This document shows, piece after piece, positions 9,787-20,408 of a stretch of 64,000 nt of DNA (the first letter of the stretch is position 1; every line of letters begins with the position of its first letter). The notes below the pieces were generated by a model. It was not told the origin of the DNA. It ran no database searches and saw only the letters and a program-made list of their open reading frames with translations. The position numbers and the translations under genes were made by a program. Source of the stretch: Oscarella lobularis (Eukaryota > Porifera > Homoscleromorpha > Homosclerophorida > Oscarellidae); the NCBI RefSeq assembly GCF_947507565.1, contig NC_089189.1:1674001-1738000 (forward strand). The letters run 5' to 3'.

Positions 9787-12700
9787 TTAATAATAAAGTT
9801 TGCTCAAGGTTTGAGCTCACAAGGCGTCTTCAGCAATAGATGTTTTGCAGGGTTGTCTACCCGTCCAATTTACTTCCAGTTTCGACGAAGTTTACTCGCT
9901 TGCGGTTGACTTCCGGTCACACTAAGTCCACTAATGCAACCCATTCATAAACAGAGAAAATTGATGGTTGAGCCGCCAAACATGACCGTTGCACGTTAAT
10001 TTCCGAGCTCTCAATCCGCCAGTTTTAGTCATTAGTGTATCCGGGAGTGCTCTACAAGTCCGGGACTGAAGTGCGAGCGATGAATGAACCGGAATCTCCG
10101 GCTGGCGAAGCGATCCTGCGTCCTTTGGCCTCTACAACTCGTCAGAACGACTCTAAAGTCTTTTCTCCACAGGTACGTGGAGCGTTCACGCGTCTTTTTA
10201 TTAATTAACTCGTTTTCGCGACAATATGTAGCATCCGACTTCGCCGCTAATCGCTTTCCCTCTTTCTTCCACGCTCCTCGCTTTCCGTACGCATCCAGTC
10301 AGTTGCACAGCGAAGTTCCTTTACTCGAGCCAAAGCATCGGGGCACGGGCCTCTCTTCGCGATCGTATCTGCGTTTTCCGACACAGAGACACGCGCAACA
10401 GCGCAAATATCTATTTAGCGAGGCTAAAGCGCTTTTTTCTCTCAGTAACGCAAGGTGGAGATGAGGACGACGTTGGAAAGAAGGACGAAAGGACATGGGA
10501 AATTTTCTCCGCCATCGCATTTCACCAGGTAATGAGAATCAGACGTTTTTTATGTAGCTTGGGATATCTGGATTGTGAACCCCCCGCTGGGGAGGATTGA
10601 TCCGTAGAAGCTGAGCTCTTCTAATAGATTCAGAGCCTATGTGACGGCGCTATACGTGTTTAGCACAACACCTTTTTTTGAGACTGTTAGATTGTTAGAG
10701 AGACTACAGTCGAGTCATAACCATGAGCTATAATAGCTCATTATTTTCAATTTGGTTTCCAATTCCTCAACTTATATAAAAGTCCGTGGAATTTTTCATC
10801 TCTTTTCGAATTCACGTCGAACACTTGTTCTGATTGTTTCTGATATTTATGCAGGAAGTTGATCTATCCTGACTCTCCTTTGTTTAATAGAAAGGATCGA
10901 CTGAAGAAGAATGACAACTGACGAAGAGGTTGACCGCGATCCCAACGTCCTCAGCACGACGGGCGGTCCAAGGAGACCCGGGGAATTGCAACTTCGTCCA
11001 TAAGTTGCGTTCCCCTAAACTGCTTAGAGGCCTCCGTGGCATGAGGTCATAACGTCTAAACTGCCACCTCTCCTGGGCAGGAGCAGAAAAAACGGCCCTC
11101 ACTGACGGCGCGCATCTCCTGACGGAGCTATCCTATGGTTGTCTCCCCGGGAGAACGGCGGCTAAATCGAAAATGCCTGCACGCGTTTCAGATGACCGTG
11201 CAGGCATACATTGCTGTGGGAACTGCAGCGCCTCAGACCCACCGCTTCACCTGCTCGCAAGAGCGAGTGAAGCAACAACGCCGGAGGACGGCACCGCGGC
11301 GCGCCAGGTCTCTTCCCCCGGCGCGCTTGAGCCGCAGACGTGTTCTACTACTTATTGCGTGGACAATGCATAATATATTTTAGAAGTAATAATTAATATT
11401 TCTACAATGCAAAAATTACAAAATAAATAGCTAGTTTTGGTCTTCGTCTTCTTCTGCTGTGTTTCTTCGCTCGCTTTCGTGTCCGCGGCGGGTCTATGGA
11501 GACAAAAGAATGTTGGTATTTTATTTATTAGGTGAATGTACATTAAGATCTTATCTGGAGGGGGTTGGTGCAAACGAGCCCCAAGTCCATCTTCTGACTT
11601 CTGCCTGACTTGGTTGTCTCCCCCTCTTCCAACCATTCTTAGATCCAAATACACGTGTTATTTACCTTGATAAGGGAGAGGGAAGACTGTGAAGGAGGAG
11701 AAGAGACTTGATACATGTTCACATATAACTATCTACGAAAAAGTCAATTTTAGACAAAATTTGAGGTGTGAGGTCAACTGGGCACCGCGAGATCAAACAG
11801 GGAACCAATCCCCATTATTTCATAGCGAAATAATGAGAACCAAAGAGGTGGACCAAAACCTCTCAGAAAACGTGACCTCGCGTATTTCCAACTAAACGCG
11901 CTAGATCTACACTACTTTTTTAGTGCAACAACCCTGCGAGGTCAAACAGTTCGTACGGGCTAAATTTAACACTAAAAAGACCCACTTCCGGTACACGTTA
12001 ATTAGCCACGCCCTTTTGAAATAAAATTTTTTCGTCGAGTTGGATAATTTGAGACCGTAGAGTCAACTAGATACTCGAGGTCTATCGTTTTACGTGAAAA
12101 AATCGGAATTCTGTAAAGTGAGGTTTTGGACCAAAAACCATGTGCTATATATAGTTCAGGGATGCTAGAAAATATGACCTTGTCGATTTTCAAATGAACG
12201 CGCTAAATCTATTGTGATTTTTTGAGTTTGATAACTCTGCGAGGTCGAACGCTCGGTGCGAGTCGAATTTTGGCCAAAATCACACTACTTCCGTTACGAA
12301 TTAAGATTAACCACGCCTCGTTAAGAATTCTCGATAAAATTGGCGTTGAAGCGAAACTTGGCCTAGTACTAAGGAGCCCTTGGGAAAAGAAAAACCACTT
12401 CTTCTTACTTGGGACCATTATGATCGCGTTCCTCGCTTGGAGATGTCCAGCGACGCGATGGAGACTCGGAGCAGTCGAGAGGCATCAGTTGCCTACAATC
12501 ACACGTCCTAAGAGCAATTCGTACCGATACCGCTTTCGATCCACACTTTCACCGACGTCCAAGCCGATTTCGAGCTCGAAAACACATGAAAACTGCGAAA
12601 ATGGGATTCAGAGTAACGTTAGATAAGCACAGAAGAGCGTACAGCGTCCGATGTCTTCGCTACGAGCAGATACGCGTTCAAATAGGAAAACGTCGAAAAG

Positions 12701-12887
12701 CCTTATACGGGAAATGGGCGTCCCGCATAAACATATAGTGAGATAAAAATAACGCATAAAACGAAATACGTGTCTTGCTAAAAACGCTAAGATAATAAAA
12801 AACAAGGCAGGATAAATAAGACGACCCCGCGTTACAACTACTGCGCATCGAGTAAAAATAAAAATTGAAAAGGAAATAATGAAATAA
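9787..12887. other. Gene-free stretch with degenerate repeats
   Basis: No exon or domain recognised. 11,760-12,330 holds two diverged tandem copies of a repeat marked by ctgcgaggtc, aacgcgcta and gagaccgtagagt. An inverted relative lies at 52,760-53,140, and a trace (accgtagagtta) near 45,645. Short reading frames at 10,084-10,464 and 12,222-12,626 show no family features and are left out. Confidence 0.45.
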
Positions 12888-14410
12888 TTACAAATCATGT
12901 AATATCCGAGTTTCAATCTGCATGTACAACTCATTTGATAGACCTAGAAAAAGAAATTAAAAATGATTTTAATATCATTCTTCATTACCCAGAGTAAATT
13001 GATTCAGAATTTCTTTCAATTTGAAATCTTGGTCTTCTCCCCCTGTGACAATGATCTGAGCAGATCCATCTCGATTCTCTACGCAATGGAGAGTGTGACT
13101 ATCAATAGCTGCATTTTCCGGATTTAGGTGAAGCTAATAAAATTGATCACAATTTGATATTAATAGCTCTGATTTCGTACCGCGTAAGATCTTCTTTCGT
13201 CAAAGTCAAGAATGTAGGCGTGGTCTGAAGCGTAGTCTCTGACATACCCGCCAATGAGAAGAAAGCAATTTCTATCTTTGAATCCTAGTTTTGATAATCG
13301 ACAAATTCTGTGATAACTTTGAGCGGATGGTTTTGGAAGGAAATCGATGCAAATCCATGTGTATTACATTTCATTAAATTATTTCCAAACATACAGTACC
13401 GGCTCTAATAGTATCCCACTCTCCAATAATAGCAAGCGATCCCAAACAACCTAACCAAAGACGGAGTTGTATTAATCGTACCTACTCACTTTAGTAATAA
13501 ATCGCACCTCCTCACTTTAGTAATAAATCGTACCTCCTTACTTTAGTTACTCTACCTCCTCACTTTAGTAATTCTACCTACTCTCCAATTAAGCCCCACT
13601 TCCCAATAAAAGGCCACTTCAAACGAGAGTTGAAAAATTAGAGCCCCGGGGTTATTATTAGAGCCGGTACGGTAATTAGGATTTACCTTTTCTCTCAAAT
13701 CAATCACAAATGGATCATCTAATGATTTATTACTGCCATCATCCCCTCCATGGAGTAATCCTCGATGTTGATCAATCGTTTCCATGGCAGCACTGGAACG
13801 TGGTTGTGGTCTTTCTCCACTTAATTCAACATCCAACCAATATCCTAATCATCAACTTTTGAATTATTCCCAGATTTCAAATTGTACCTTTTTCCTTTCC
13901 TTCCTCAAGTACGAATTCATAAATCTCATTATTCACATAGTCATTACAATGCGCTCCTGATTGGAGACGACCTCGAGGAATGTTCATTCCGCTGTATCCC
14001 CCAAACATGATCAATCTCCCTCCAATGGCCCACACACAGCAGAAGGAGCGTTGCCATGGTTTCTTTCCATGAAAGGGAGTGGCGACTTGGATCCATTTCA
14101 TTTTCTTTGGATCCAAACCAAACACCTCTCCCAGATAACCCCAGCGTTCCTTCGCTCCCCCGTACGAATACATGATTCCATTAATGACCACGCATTGTGC
14201 TCCCTCGCAAGGAGGCGGAATATTCTTTCCTTTGGCAATACAACGGTTCCACTTTTTCTCTTCTTGGACATTACATGTCCAGATTTCATTGCGCGGGAAA
14301 TAATAATATTTGGGATGTTTTCCCTTTTTTCCGCCGAATAGGTGCAATTCATCGCCGATCAACGCACTTTCGTGATTAGATCGAGGCTCAGGTGAGGCGA
14401 CTTTGGCCAT
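12888..14410 (-). CDS. Kelch-repeat protein, copy 1 (short form)
   Basis: Exons 14410..13888, 13844..13687, about 13358..13181, 13133..12989, 12943..12888. The first exon starts MAKVASPEPRSNHESALI and shows Kelch blades (DELHLFGGKKG, GIMYSYGGAK, GRLIMFGGYSG, each followed by W residues). Later exons give PRSSAAMETIDQHRGLLHGG, PFVIDLREK, FLLIGGY and a last short exon ending ...RILHDL-stop. The protein is a cytoplasmic-type beta-propeller with no signal peptide. It is paralogous exon for exon to the Kelch part at 49,730-50,869. Intron 2 carries a MITE. The acceptor of exon 3 reads AATACAC where the paralogue has AATAG, so normal splicing into exon 3 is doubtful and this copy may be decaying. 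Compared with copy 2 it ends at a stop inside exon 5. Confidence 0.7.
13396..13670. mobile_element. MITE with 15-bp terminal inverted repeats in Kelch intron 2
   Basis: Left end gtaccggctctaata and right end tattagagccggtac are perfect reverse complements. The matching intron of the paralogue at 50,145-50,100 is only about 45 nt and lacks the insert. Inside is a tandem array of a roughly 28-bp unit (ctcactttagtaataaatcg with variants, 4-5 copies). No coding capacity. Confidence 0.85.
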
Positions 14411-14432
14411 TTCGTCGTAAAATGAGGTTTCT

Positions 14433-14910
14433 TTGCTGAGAGAAAGAAGGAAATTTTGCGATCGCGGCCGAAATGCCTTTCAACAAGACATCAAAGCAAT
14501 TGCTTTGCTCGATTTCGTTACAAGGAGGATTCTTACTAGCTTTCTCTCTTCTCCGAAAGAAGAAACGTTCAAACAACTGATCGTACTCAAAGAATACAAA
14601 CGCCCGTATAACATTGCATGGTATGGATCCTCAACTCATTCGAGATCGAGAAGCTTTTCGAAAGCGAGCCATGGCCATTCCAGTAGTCGAAAAGCATGCG
14701 ATGCCATCCGAGAGCGTGGACGGCAAAAAGGAGGTGCCAAAAGCGAAAAGGCGAAGGTGAAGAAAAGCGCGACGTCTTCCGTCAATCCTGGTTTGAAATA
14801 CGAAACGATTTAGAGCGCATCTTCAACATCGAATGTCTTGCAAGGCTTGAAGACTTCGATCGGCTCCGTAAGCGCTCATTTCAAAACGAAAAGCAAAATT
14901 TGATATGACG
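14433..14910 (+). other. Unit of unknown function duplicated at the right edge of the window (63.75-64.0 kb)
   Basis: The plus strand encodes SPKEETFKQLIVLKEYKRPY ... RKACDAIRERG, basic and Lys-rich at the end. A very similar stretch is at 63,780-64,000 (SPKEETVKQLIVLKEYKRPY ... RKACDAIRERG). Both lie just upstream of, and divergent from, a Kelch copy (copy 1 here, the third fragment there). Frames differ by small indels (the 14.5 kb copy has extra bases around ATTGCATGGTATGGATCC), so one or both are broken. Family not recognised. Confidence 0.4.
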
Positions 14911-15819
14911 TCCGATTATCGCCGCTAGCTAGCTGGACACTCGTCTTGGCCCGAGCAACGTTTAACTGGAACGTGGGAAATATGTATGGACGGAATGAAG
15001 ACTCTCCTCTTTCCGAAGACTATCCCATACTTGGGAAATTAAGTTCGTCCTGGACTAATTATTCCTTCAAATGGTCGCTTTAGAATTAGAGTCACTGTGG
15101 AGGGTACGTCTTGCAAGAACTCAGGTGGCGAATGGGAAGTTCCTATGACGTGCGCTATCCTAGCTACCTAGTAGACCAGACCAATGCGATGATGTTGAGA
15201 CGTTGAAAGGAAAGAAACTTTTTCACGATATGGTGACTTGGCTTTTCGTTGAAGACAGCACGAAAACGGTTATTCTCACATTGTCAAATACACGGAAGGC
15301 CAGCGAAATGACTGGCAATATCGTTCTCGTAAGAACGTAGCCAATTTATTAAATTTTAAATACTAGATTTTTTCTTGACTGGCAATATCGTCGTCAATAG
15401 TTGAATGAAAAGACGCATTGAGGAATATTATGTGATCGTAGCACGGGTTGACCAGCTTGGTTATCCGTTCGCACAGCTTCTTGGCAAGCTAGAGTCAGGT
15501 CGTCCCCAGCCCCGAAGCTCTGCATGTTCTTCGGGACCTCGACGCGGGCTAGTTGTGCTAGCGAGCACGTTCCTTGCTTTTTTCGGTGGCTGCGTAGGTT
15601 AAACCGTTGTTGCTGCGGATCAAGCGAGAATGAAAGGTTCTTCCGGGTATTTGGCGACGACATATCCCGGCCGGAGACTCACCATAAAAACTCGCCGTAG
15701 AATCCGCCGTTTATTGGAGTCATCCTTTGGTATTGAGCGGCTGGGAAGACTCGCGCTGCTTCCTTTTAGAAGTAAGAACGCGTTTTCCTTCGTTAATTAA
15801 GCACAGTTGCTGTAGGTTC
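14911..15819. other. Gene-free stretch with a small templated insertion
   Basis: No gene seen. At 15,325-15,376 a 52-bp segment almost identical to an intron of the SRCR/CCP receptor (22,661-22,712) is flanked by a perfect 15-bp direct repeat (gactggcaatatcgt at 15,310-15,324 and 15,377-15,391). Confidence 0.6.
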
Positions 15820-17575
15820 TAGAGTAGGACCTCGGCTTTCGGACATTCTGCGATTTCGGACGCTCGCACAGCAAATCTAGCAAACCGATTCTGGCTTTCT
15901 ATGACGCATTTGAAAGCCCAATCCCTGCCAGGAAGATGTGCTAGAGCGCGAATCAATAGTAGCCTCGGTCCCAGGCCCTTCTCCTCTGATCCCGGATACC
16001 CCGGGGAGGAGAAGGGCCTGGGACCGAAGCTAAATTAATAGACCAAACCCTCGTGATTTTATGAGAAGATTAGCGCGCGCAGGTCAAATCCTCCGCTTTC
16101 GGACAACAGTATCGCTTTCGGACACGTATGCGTAGCTCATTCAAATTTTAATTTTTCGTTTAGAATATTTTTTACGAAATTCTCTATCATAGAGCTTTCG
16201 AACGCAGTAAAGCTTTAGCCAAATGGTCTAGTCTATCGCATGCTAAAAATCGACGAATATACCGACATCGCACCTCGGTGTTCGGACACCAGTTATTCCG
16301 TTTGCAAAGCCCAAATCCGTTTCTAAAAGGATATTCAGAATTTTCTGTAAGGTATTTGAGACGATTTTTAAAAGCAGCTTAACTTTGCTAAACAATTGGG
16401 CTGTTTAATGCATGAAAATGCATTTCTTGGGTTTGCTTTAGTAGCCATAAAACTAAATATAGCAACGAAAATACCCAAACTGGCACAGAAGCAAGCAGTG
16501 CGAAGAAAAAGTTACCCTAAATTTTCGTATTAATGAAAAATTCTGCCGCATACAGTACTTTACGCCAAATGCATTTGTCGTGCTGATTTTGATCGCAACG
16601 TCAGAAACATTACATAAAAGTACGCCTTTTTACAGTATCTGTCTCTTCCATAAGTAGAGCAAGTATATTTTTAGCGGCATCGAGTTTCATGAAGATATCA
16701 CAGCCAGAGTGTGATACCAAGAATCTGAAATTCGATCTTTACATAAGAGCACTCAAACTGAAATTCTTAGAACGCAATAGATAAATTAATAAATGCAGAT
16801 GGTCAGCTTGACGTAGCCTGAGCTCTTGGCAATATACCATAAACAGTACAAACACTATGATAAAGTTTGAACAAACTGCATTTTGCGTAACGTCCTGTAC
16901 TGGTATGTGACAGAATTTTTCAATAATTTGAAGTTTAAGGGTGACTTTTTCTTCGCACCGCTTGCTTCTGTACCAGTTTGGGTAATCTCGTTGCTATATT
17001 TAGTTTTATAGCTACTAAAGCAAACCCAAGAAATGCATTTTCATGCACTAAACAGCCTAATTGCTTAGCAAAGTTACTCTTTTTCAAGCTGCTTTTGAAA
17101 ATCGTCTCAAATACCTTACACAAAATTCAGAATATCCTTTTAGAAACGGATTTGGGCTTTGCAAACGGAATAACTGGTGTCCGAACACCGAGGTGCGATG
17201 TCGGTATATTCGTCGATTTTTAGCATGCGATAGACTAGACCATTTGGCTAAAGCTTTACTGCGTTTGAAAGCTCTATGATAGAGGATTTTGTGAAAAAAA
17301 TTCTAGGCGAAACATTAAAATTTGAATGAGCTACGCATACGTGTCCGAAAGCGATACTGTTGTCCGAAACCGGAGGATTTGACCTGCGCGCGCTAATCTT
17401 CTCATAAAATCACGAGCGTTTGGTCTATTGATTTGCGCTCTAGCACATCTTCCTGGCAGGGATTGGGCTTTCAAATGCGCCATAGGAAGCCAGAATCGGT
17501 TTGCTAGATTTGCTGTGCGAGCGTCCGAAATCGCAGAATGTCCGAAAGCCGAGGTCCTACTCTAGTTAGTCGATT
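15820..17575. mobile_element. Fold-back element, two 0.64-0.69 kb inverted arms
   Basis: Left arm about 15,820-16,512 begins ctagagtaggacctcggctt; right arm 16,938-17,575 ends with the reverse complement (gaaagccgaggtcctactctag). The arms match along their whole length with scattered substitutions. A spacer of about 425 bp (16,513-16,937) is AT-rich and without coding frames. CTAG at both outer ends may be a target duplication or part of the termini. No transposase, so non-autonomous. Confidence 0.9.
15959..16040. mobile_element. Nested palindromic MITE in the left arm of the fold-back element
   Basis: gtagcctcggtcccaggccc ... gggcctgggaccgaagcta is a near-perfect palindrome of about 74 bp. 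The right arm, which is otherwise the mirror image, lacks it (aatcaatagaccaaac), giving a precise empty site. Flanks aatcaata and aattaata suggest an 8-bp target duplication. Confidence 0.9.
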
Positions 17576-18099
17576 GAGGCGACGTCCTTCCCCGTTTCGC
17601 TGCGCAACAGAACAGAGTCTGAGTCGTCTGATTTAGATGTACGTTCTTCGGACCTAGAGCCGCTCCGTACGGGCGACTCGGAGTCTCGGCTAATTAAGGC
17701 ATCCTTCGCTCTATCTCTTTACTCTTAAATACACCATAAAAAATACTATTTTTATACGATTTTTTTGTCAGGGAGTCGTGCTCGACGATAAAGCGTTTGC
17801 CTGCATGTCTGTGGATGCTTTGTGCCGACGAACGAATCTACGAGGTTTAATTGTCCGCATTTGACCAAGGATCGAGCCCCAGTGGTGTAGGCGAAAAGGG
17901 AGAATTGGTCTCTGCGGCGTTAATTCATAGAGTTCAGGCAAACATGCAGCTCGCGCTGGGAGCGTAGGCTCATTTCCGAACCAATCTTTAAAATGCACTT
18001 CTAGTTTCGATCAATCAATTGAGGGCGGTGTTGGGGCTCCGAGCTAGGGATTGTGGCATCATAGCTTTTATGAATGAAGCTACTAACGTATGCACGCAG
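17576..18099. other. Region upstream of the ficolin-like pseudogene; repeat shared with 45.7 kb
   Basis: 17,880-18,099 is similar to 45,710-45,915: shared gagcgtaggc, gatttccgaa/aacg, gtgcagttgaggg-type stretch, gtggcatcatagc and tatgcacgcag. The similarity runs up to the first collagen exon. No 5' exon or signal peptide for the downstream gene found here. Confidence 0.5.
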
Positions 18100-19027
18100 A
18101 AAGGAGAAATGGGAGATGCCGGACCAAAGGTAGGTTTGTCTTGCATTATACCGCATCCTTTCACGTGAGACCGTTTGCGTATGCAGGGAGAAGTGGAACC
18201 GGAAGGACCCAAAGGGCAGGTACCGCGAAACTTTTCTTCCTATAGGAAGCCTAAGCTAAACCTGCATTTTATCAGAAAGGCGAGCCTGGAGAAACGCCAG
18301 GTATTTTAACACCAAGCTCGAGCATTGTCAAAGCAACCATCGTTCATTTTAGTCATCAACGAGTGGCTACTTCTCAACGAGTCGTGCAGTACCTGCTCTT
18401 GTCTTTACGGAAGAAACAGTCAAGCGCAAAGCGGAATCTACGACGTCATTTTTTCGAACTCGACGCGAACTATTCGAGTCTACTGCGACATGGATACGGA
18501 CGGTGGCGGATGGACCGTCTTTCAACGACGACAAGACCGATCCGTCGATTTCTATCGCGAGTGGAACGACTACAAGCGCCGGTTTGGCAACTTAAATGTC
18601 GAATTCTGGTTAGGTTTCGATTACATACACTGGCTACTCAGTCTTAGTCCCACCGGAAATGAGCTAAGGGTCGACCTTGGAGATGCGAAGGAAATAGAGA
18701 GCATGTAAAATACGCCAATTTTAGCGTGGGTGACGAAAGTGCCAAGTACGTTCTTGGTGTTAGCGGGTTCAATAATGGAATTGTTGGCGACTCGCTCTTT
18801 TTCCACAATGGGATCAAGTTTTCGACGAAAGACCAAAACAATGGTCCTACTCCGAGCGAAAACTGGGCCACTACGGTGCTTGGTGGTACCAAGACTATAC
18901 AAACACTTGCTATGGTTCGAGTCTAAACGGTGGGTATCACCGTACGGATCCACTGACTGCAATAGCGTGGCGCGATTGGAAATTAAGTCGAGCCCCTCAA
19001 CTTTTCCGAAATGAAATTTCGATCTAA
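18100..19027 (+). pseudogene. Collagen-fibrinogen-domain (ficolin-like) gene, broken
   Basis: Three small collagen exons (18100-18129 KGEMGDAGPK, 18187-18219 GEVEPEGPKGQ, 18276-18300 KGEPGETP) lead into a fibrinogen-related domain exon from 18353. It shows [68 protein letters not shown] and the end GAWWYQDY...CYGSSLNGGYH. Two single-base deletions break the frame. One is after LRVDLGD (about 18,685), where the expected DWEGN-type block is 11 instead of 12 nt. The other is at AACTG-GGCCAC (about 18,866), before GAWWYQ. No start or signal peptide is visible upstream. Intact relatives are secreted lectins that bind acetylated sugars. The breaks are not at homopolymers, so decay is more likely than base-calling error. 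Confidence 0.8.
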
Positions 19028-20408
19028 ATGAAAGTCGATCCTTAGGTCTGGCCAAGCTACTTTAGATTGATGTTTCTGTTTCTCTGTCGTTCGAATGTTA
19101 ATTCCAATGTCCGACTCCTCATGTACGAATTGTTTTTAGATAAAAAAATTTGTGTCATTACAAGTCTATACCACTGGGAGAGGCAGCTATCTAATCAGTA
19201 CATGCTCGATCATTATAATAACCGCATCCTAATTAAATTTTATGCCACCTCGTACCGCAAATTTCTTTTTCATCTTCCGCAAACCGACTATTATCGTTAG
19301 TGCAAACGCTAGCCTCGCCTCATGCAGACCCTTTCTCGCTTTCCCGTCTCAAGCGAGAAAGGCTTCTGGGATGGTACCGCCCACTATCGCCCCGCCTATC
19401 TAGTCAAACCCTACTTTTCTACGCGTCTCAGCATTCGAGCGAGGCCTATAGCTCTGTTAGAGACTTTCACCATGCTTCCGCTTTTTGTCGCGATCTCTCG
19501 AGAAGAGTTCTCTACAGCATTGCGTCCCACGACGTATAACAAATAAGGCTATTTATACTGTAGTAGTTTTGTCCCTAGGGACAGTTAATTAGGGCGGTAC
19601 AGTAGTACCTCCGTACGACCCCTCTTGCCAGCGACCACCTCCTTTTTTGCGGACACTTTTTTACCATCCCAGACCCATTCTCGCTTGAGAGGAGCATCTG
19701 GGAAAGCGAGAAAGGGTCTGAGACGAGGCTATGCAAACGCAGGCAGCAACAGGTGAAGCTGTGAAGTCGGACGTGGTTGTGCGAGATAAACTAGCCACTT
19801 TATCTCGCAAAAACAGAGTCTGCGTTGCAAAACGGCTTCTTCGTCGCGAAAGAACCCAAACGAATGTTATCCGGGCGTCACAGTTAGTAGAATCACGTGG
19901 TTTGAAGGATCTAGGAACGAAGCGATATCTGCTCTAGCGCAGTCAAATTGGACATTTCAATCGACGGGGTATGTTTTCTGTGTTCTACAGAAGGCTACTT
20001 TGTGCAAACAGCGAAGCGAGGCTCTCCAACAGGAACCGCGATAACTCAGACGGTGGTAAAGTTATTCCTCTTACGCACGCGTAGGCGTCGTATGTGGGAG
20101 CGCTGGCGACCCGGCTGCGGATCGCGAAATTGCTCACGAGATGATCAAACGATCCGGAGATGATCAAACGATCCGTCATTCATCCTAACAGCATCCAAGC
20201 ATAGGTGTGCGTCACCTTTGGTGCGGTGATTTCTCGCGAAAGAACCGGCATAAAAACGTCTGTTGGCCAAAACCTTATAGAATACGTACAAGTGCCGGGT
20301 AAGTGTATTGTAAGTACGTATATCTATATATATATATTCAGCTGATTTATTAATCCCACTCTTCGTTTTGATTGCAAGGATAAAGGCAGCTAATACGTTT
20401 GTCTCATA
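19028..20408. other. Intergenic region with one MITE
   Basis: Apart from the 19,313-19,730 element nothing coding is recognised. Near 20,143-20,175 there is a local tandem duplication (gatgatcaaacgatccg twice). The last 100 bp must hold the promoter of the SRCR/CCP receptor; an AT stretch (tatatctatatatatatatt) lies at 20,318-20,338. Confidence 0.4.
19313..19730. mobile_element. MITE with AGCCTCG termini
   Basis: Left agcctcgcctcatgcagacc + ctttctcgctttccc and right gggaaagcgagaaagggtct + gagacgaggct are inverted copies. Each end also contains a smaller inverted repeat (cgagaaag / ctcaagcgag). No coding frame of note between. Confidence 0.75.

Noticed and set aside
10084-10464. 126-codon plus-strand ORF
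   Set aside because: Unrelated to known families, Arg/Ser-rich in all frames, no supporting signals.
16935-17279. Small ORFs near 17 kb
   Set aside because: They fall in one arm of the fold-back element and are mirrored in the other arm with stops; no family similarity.
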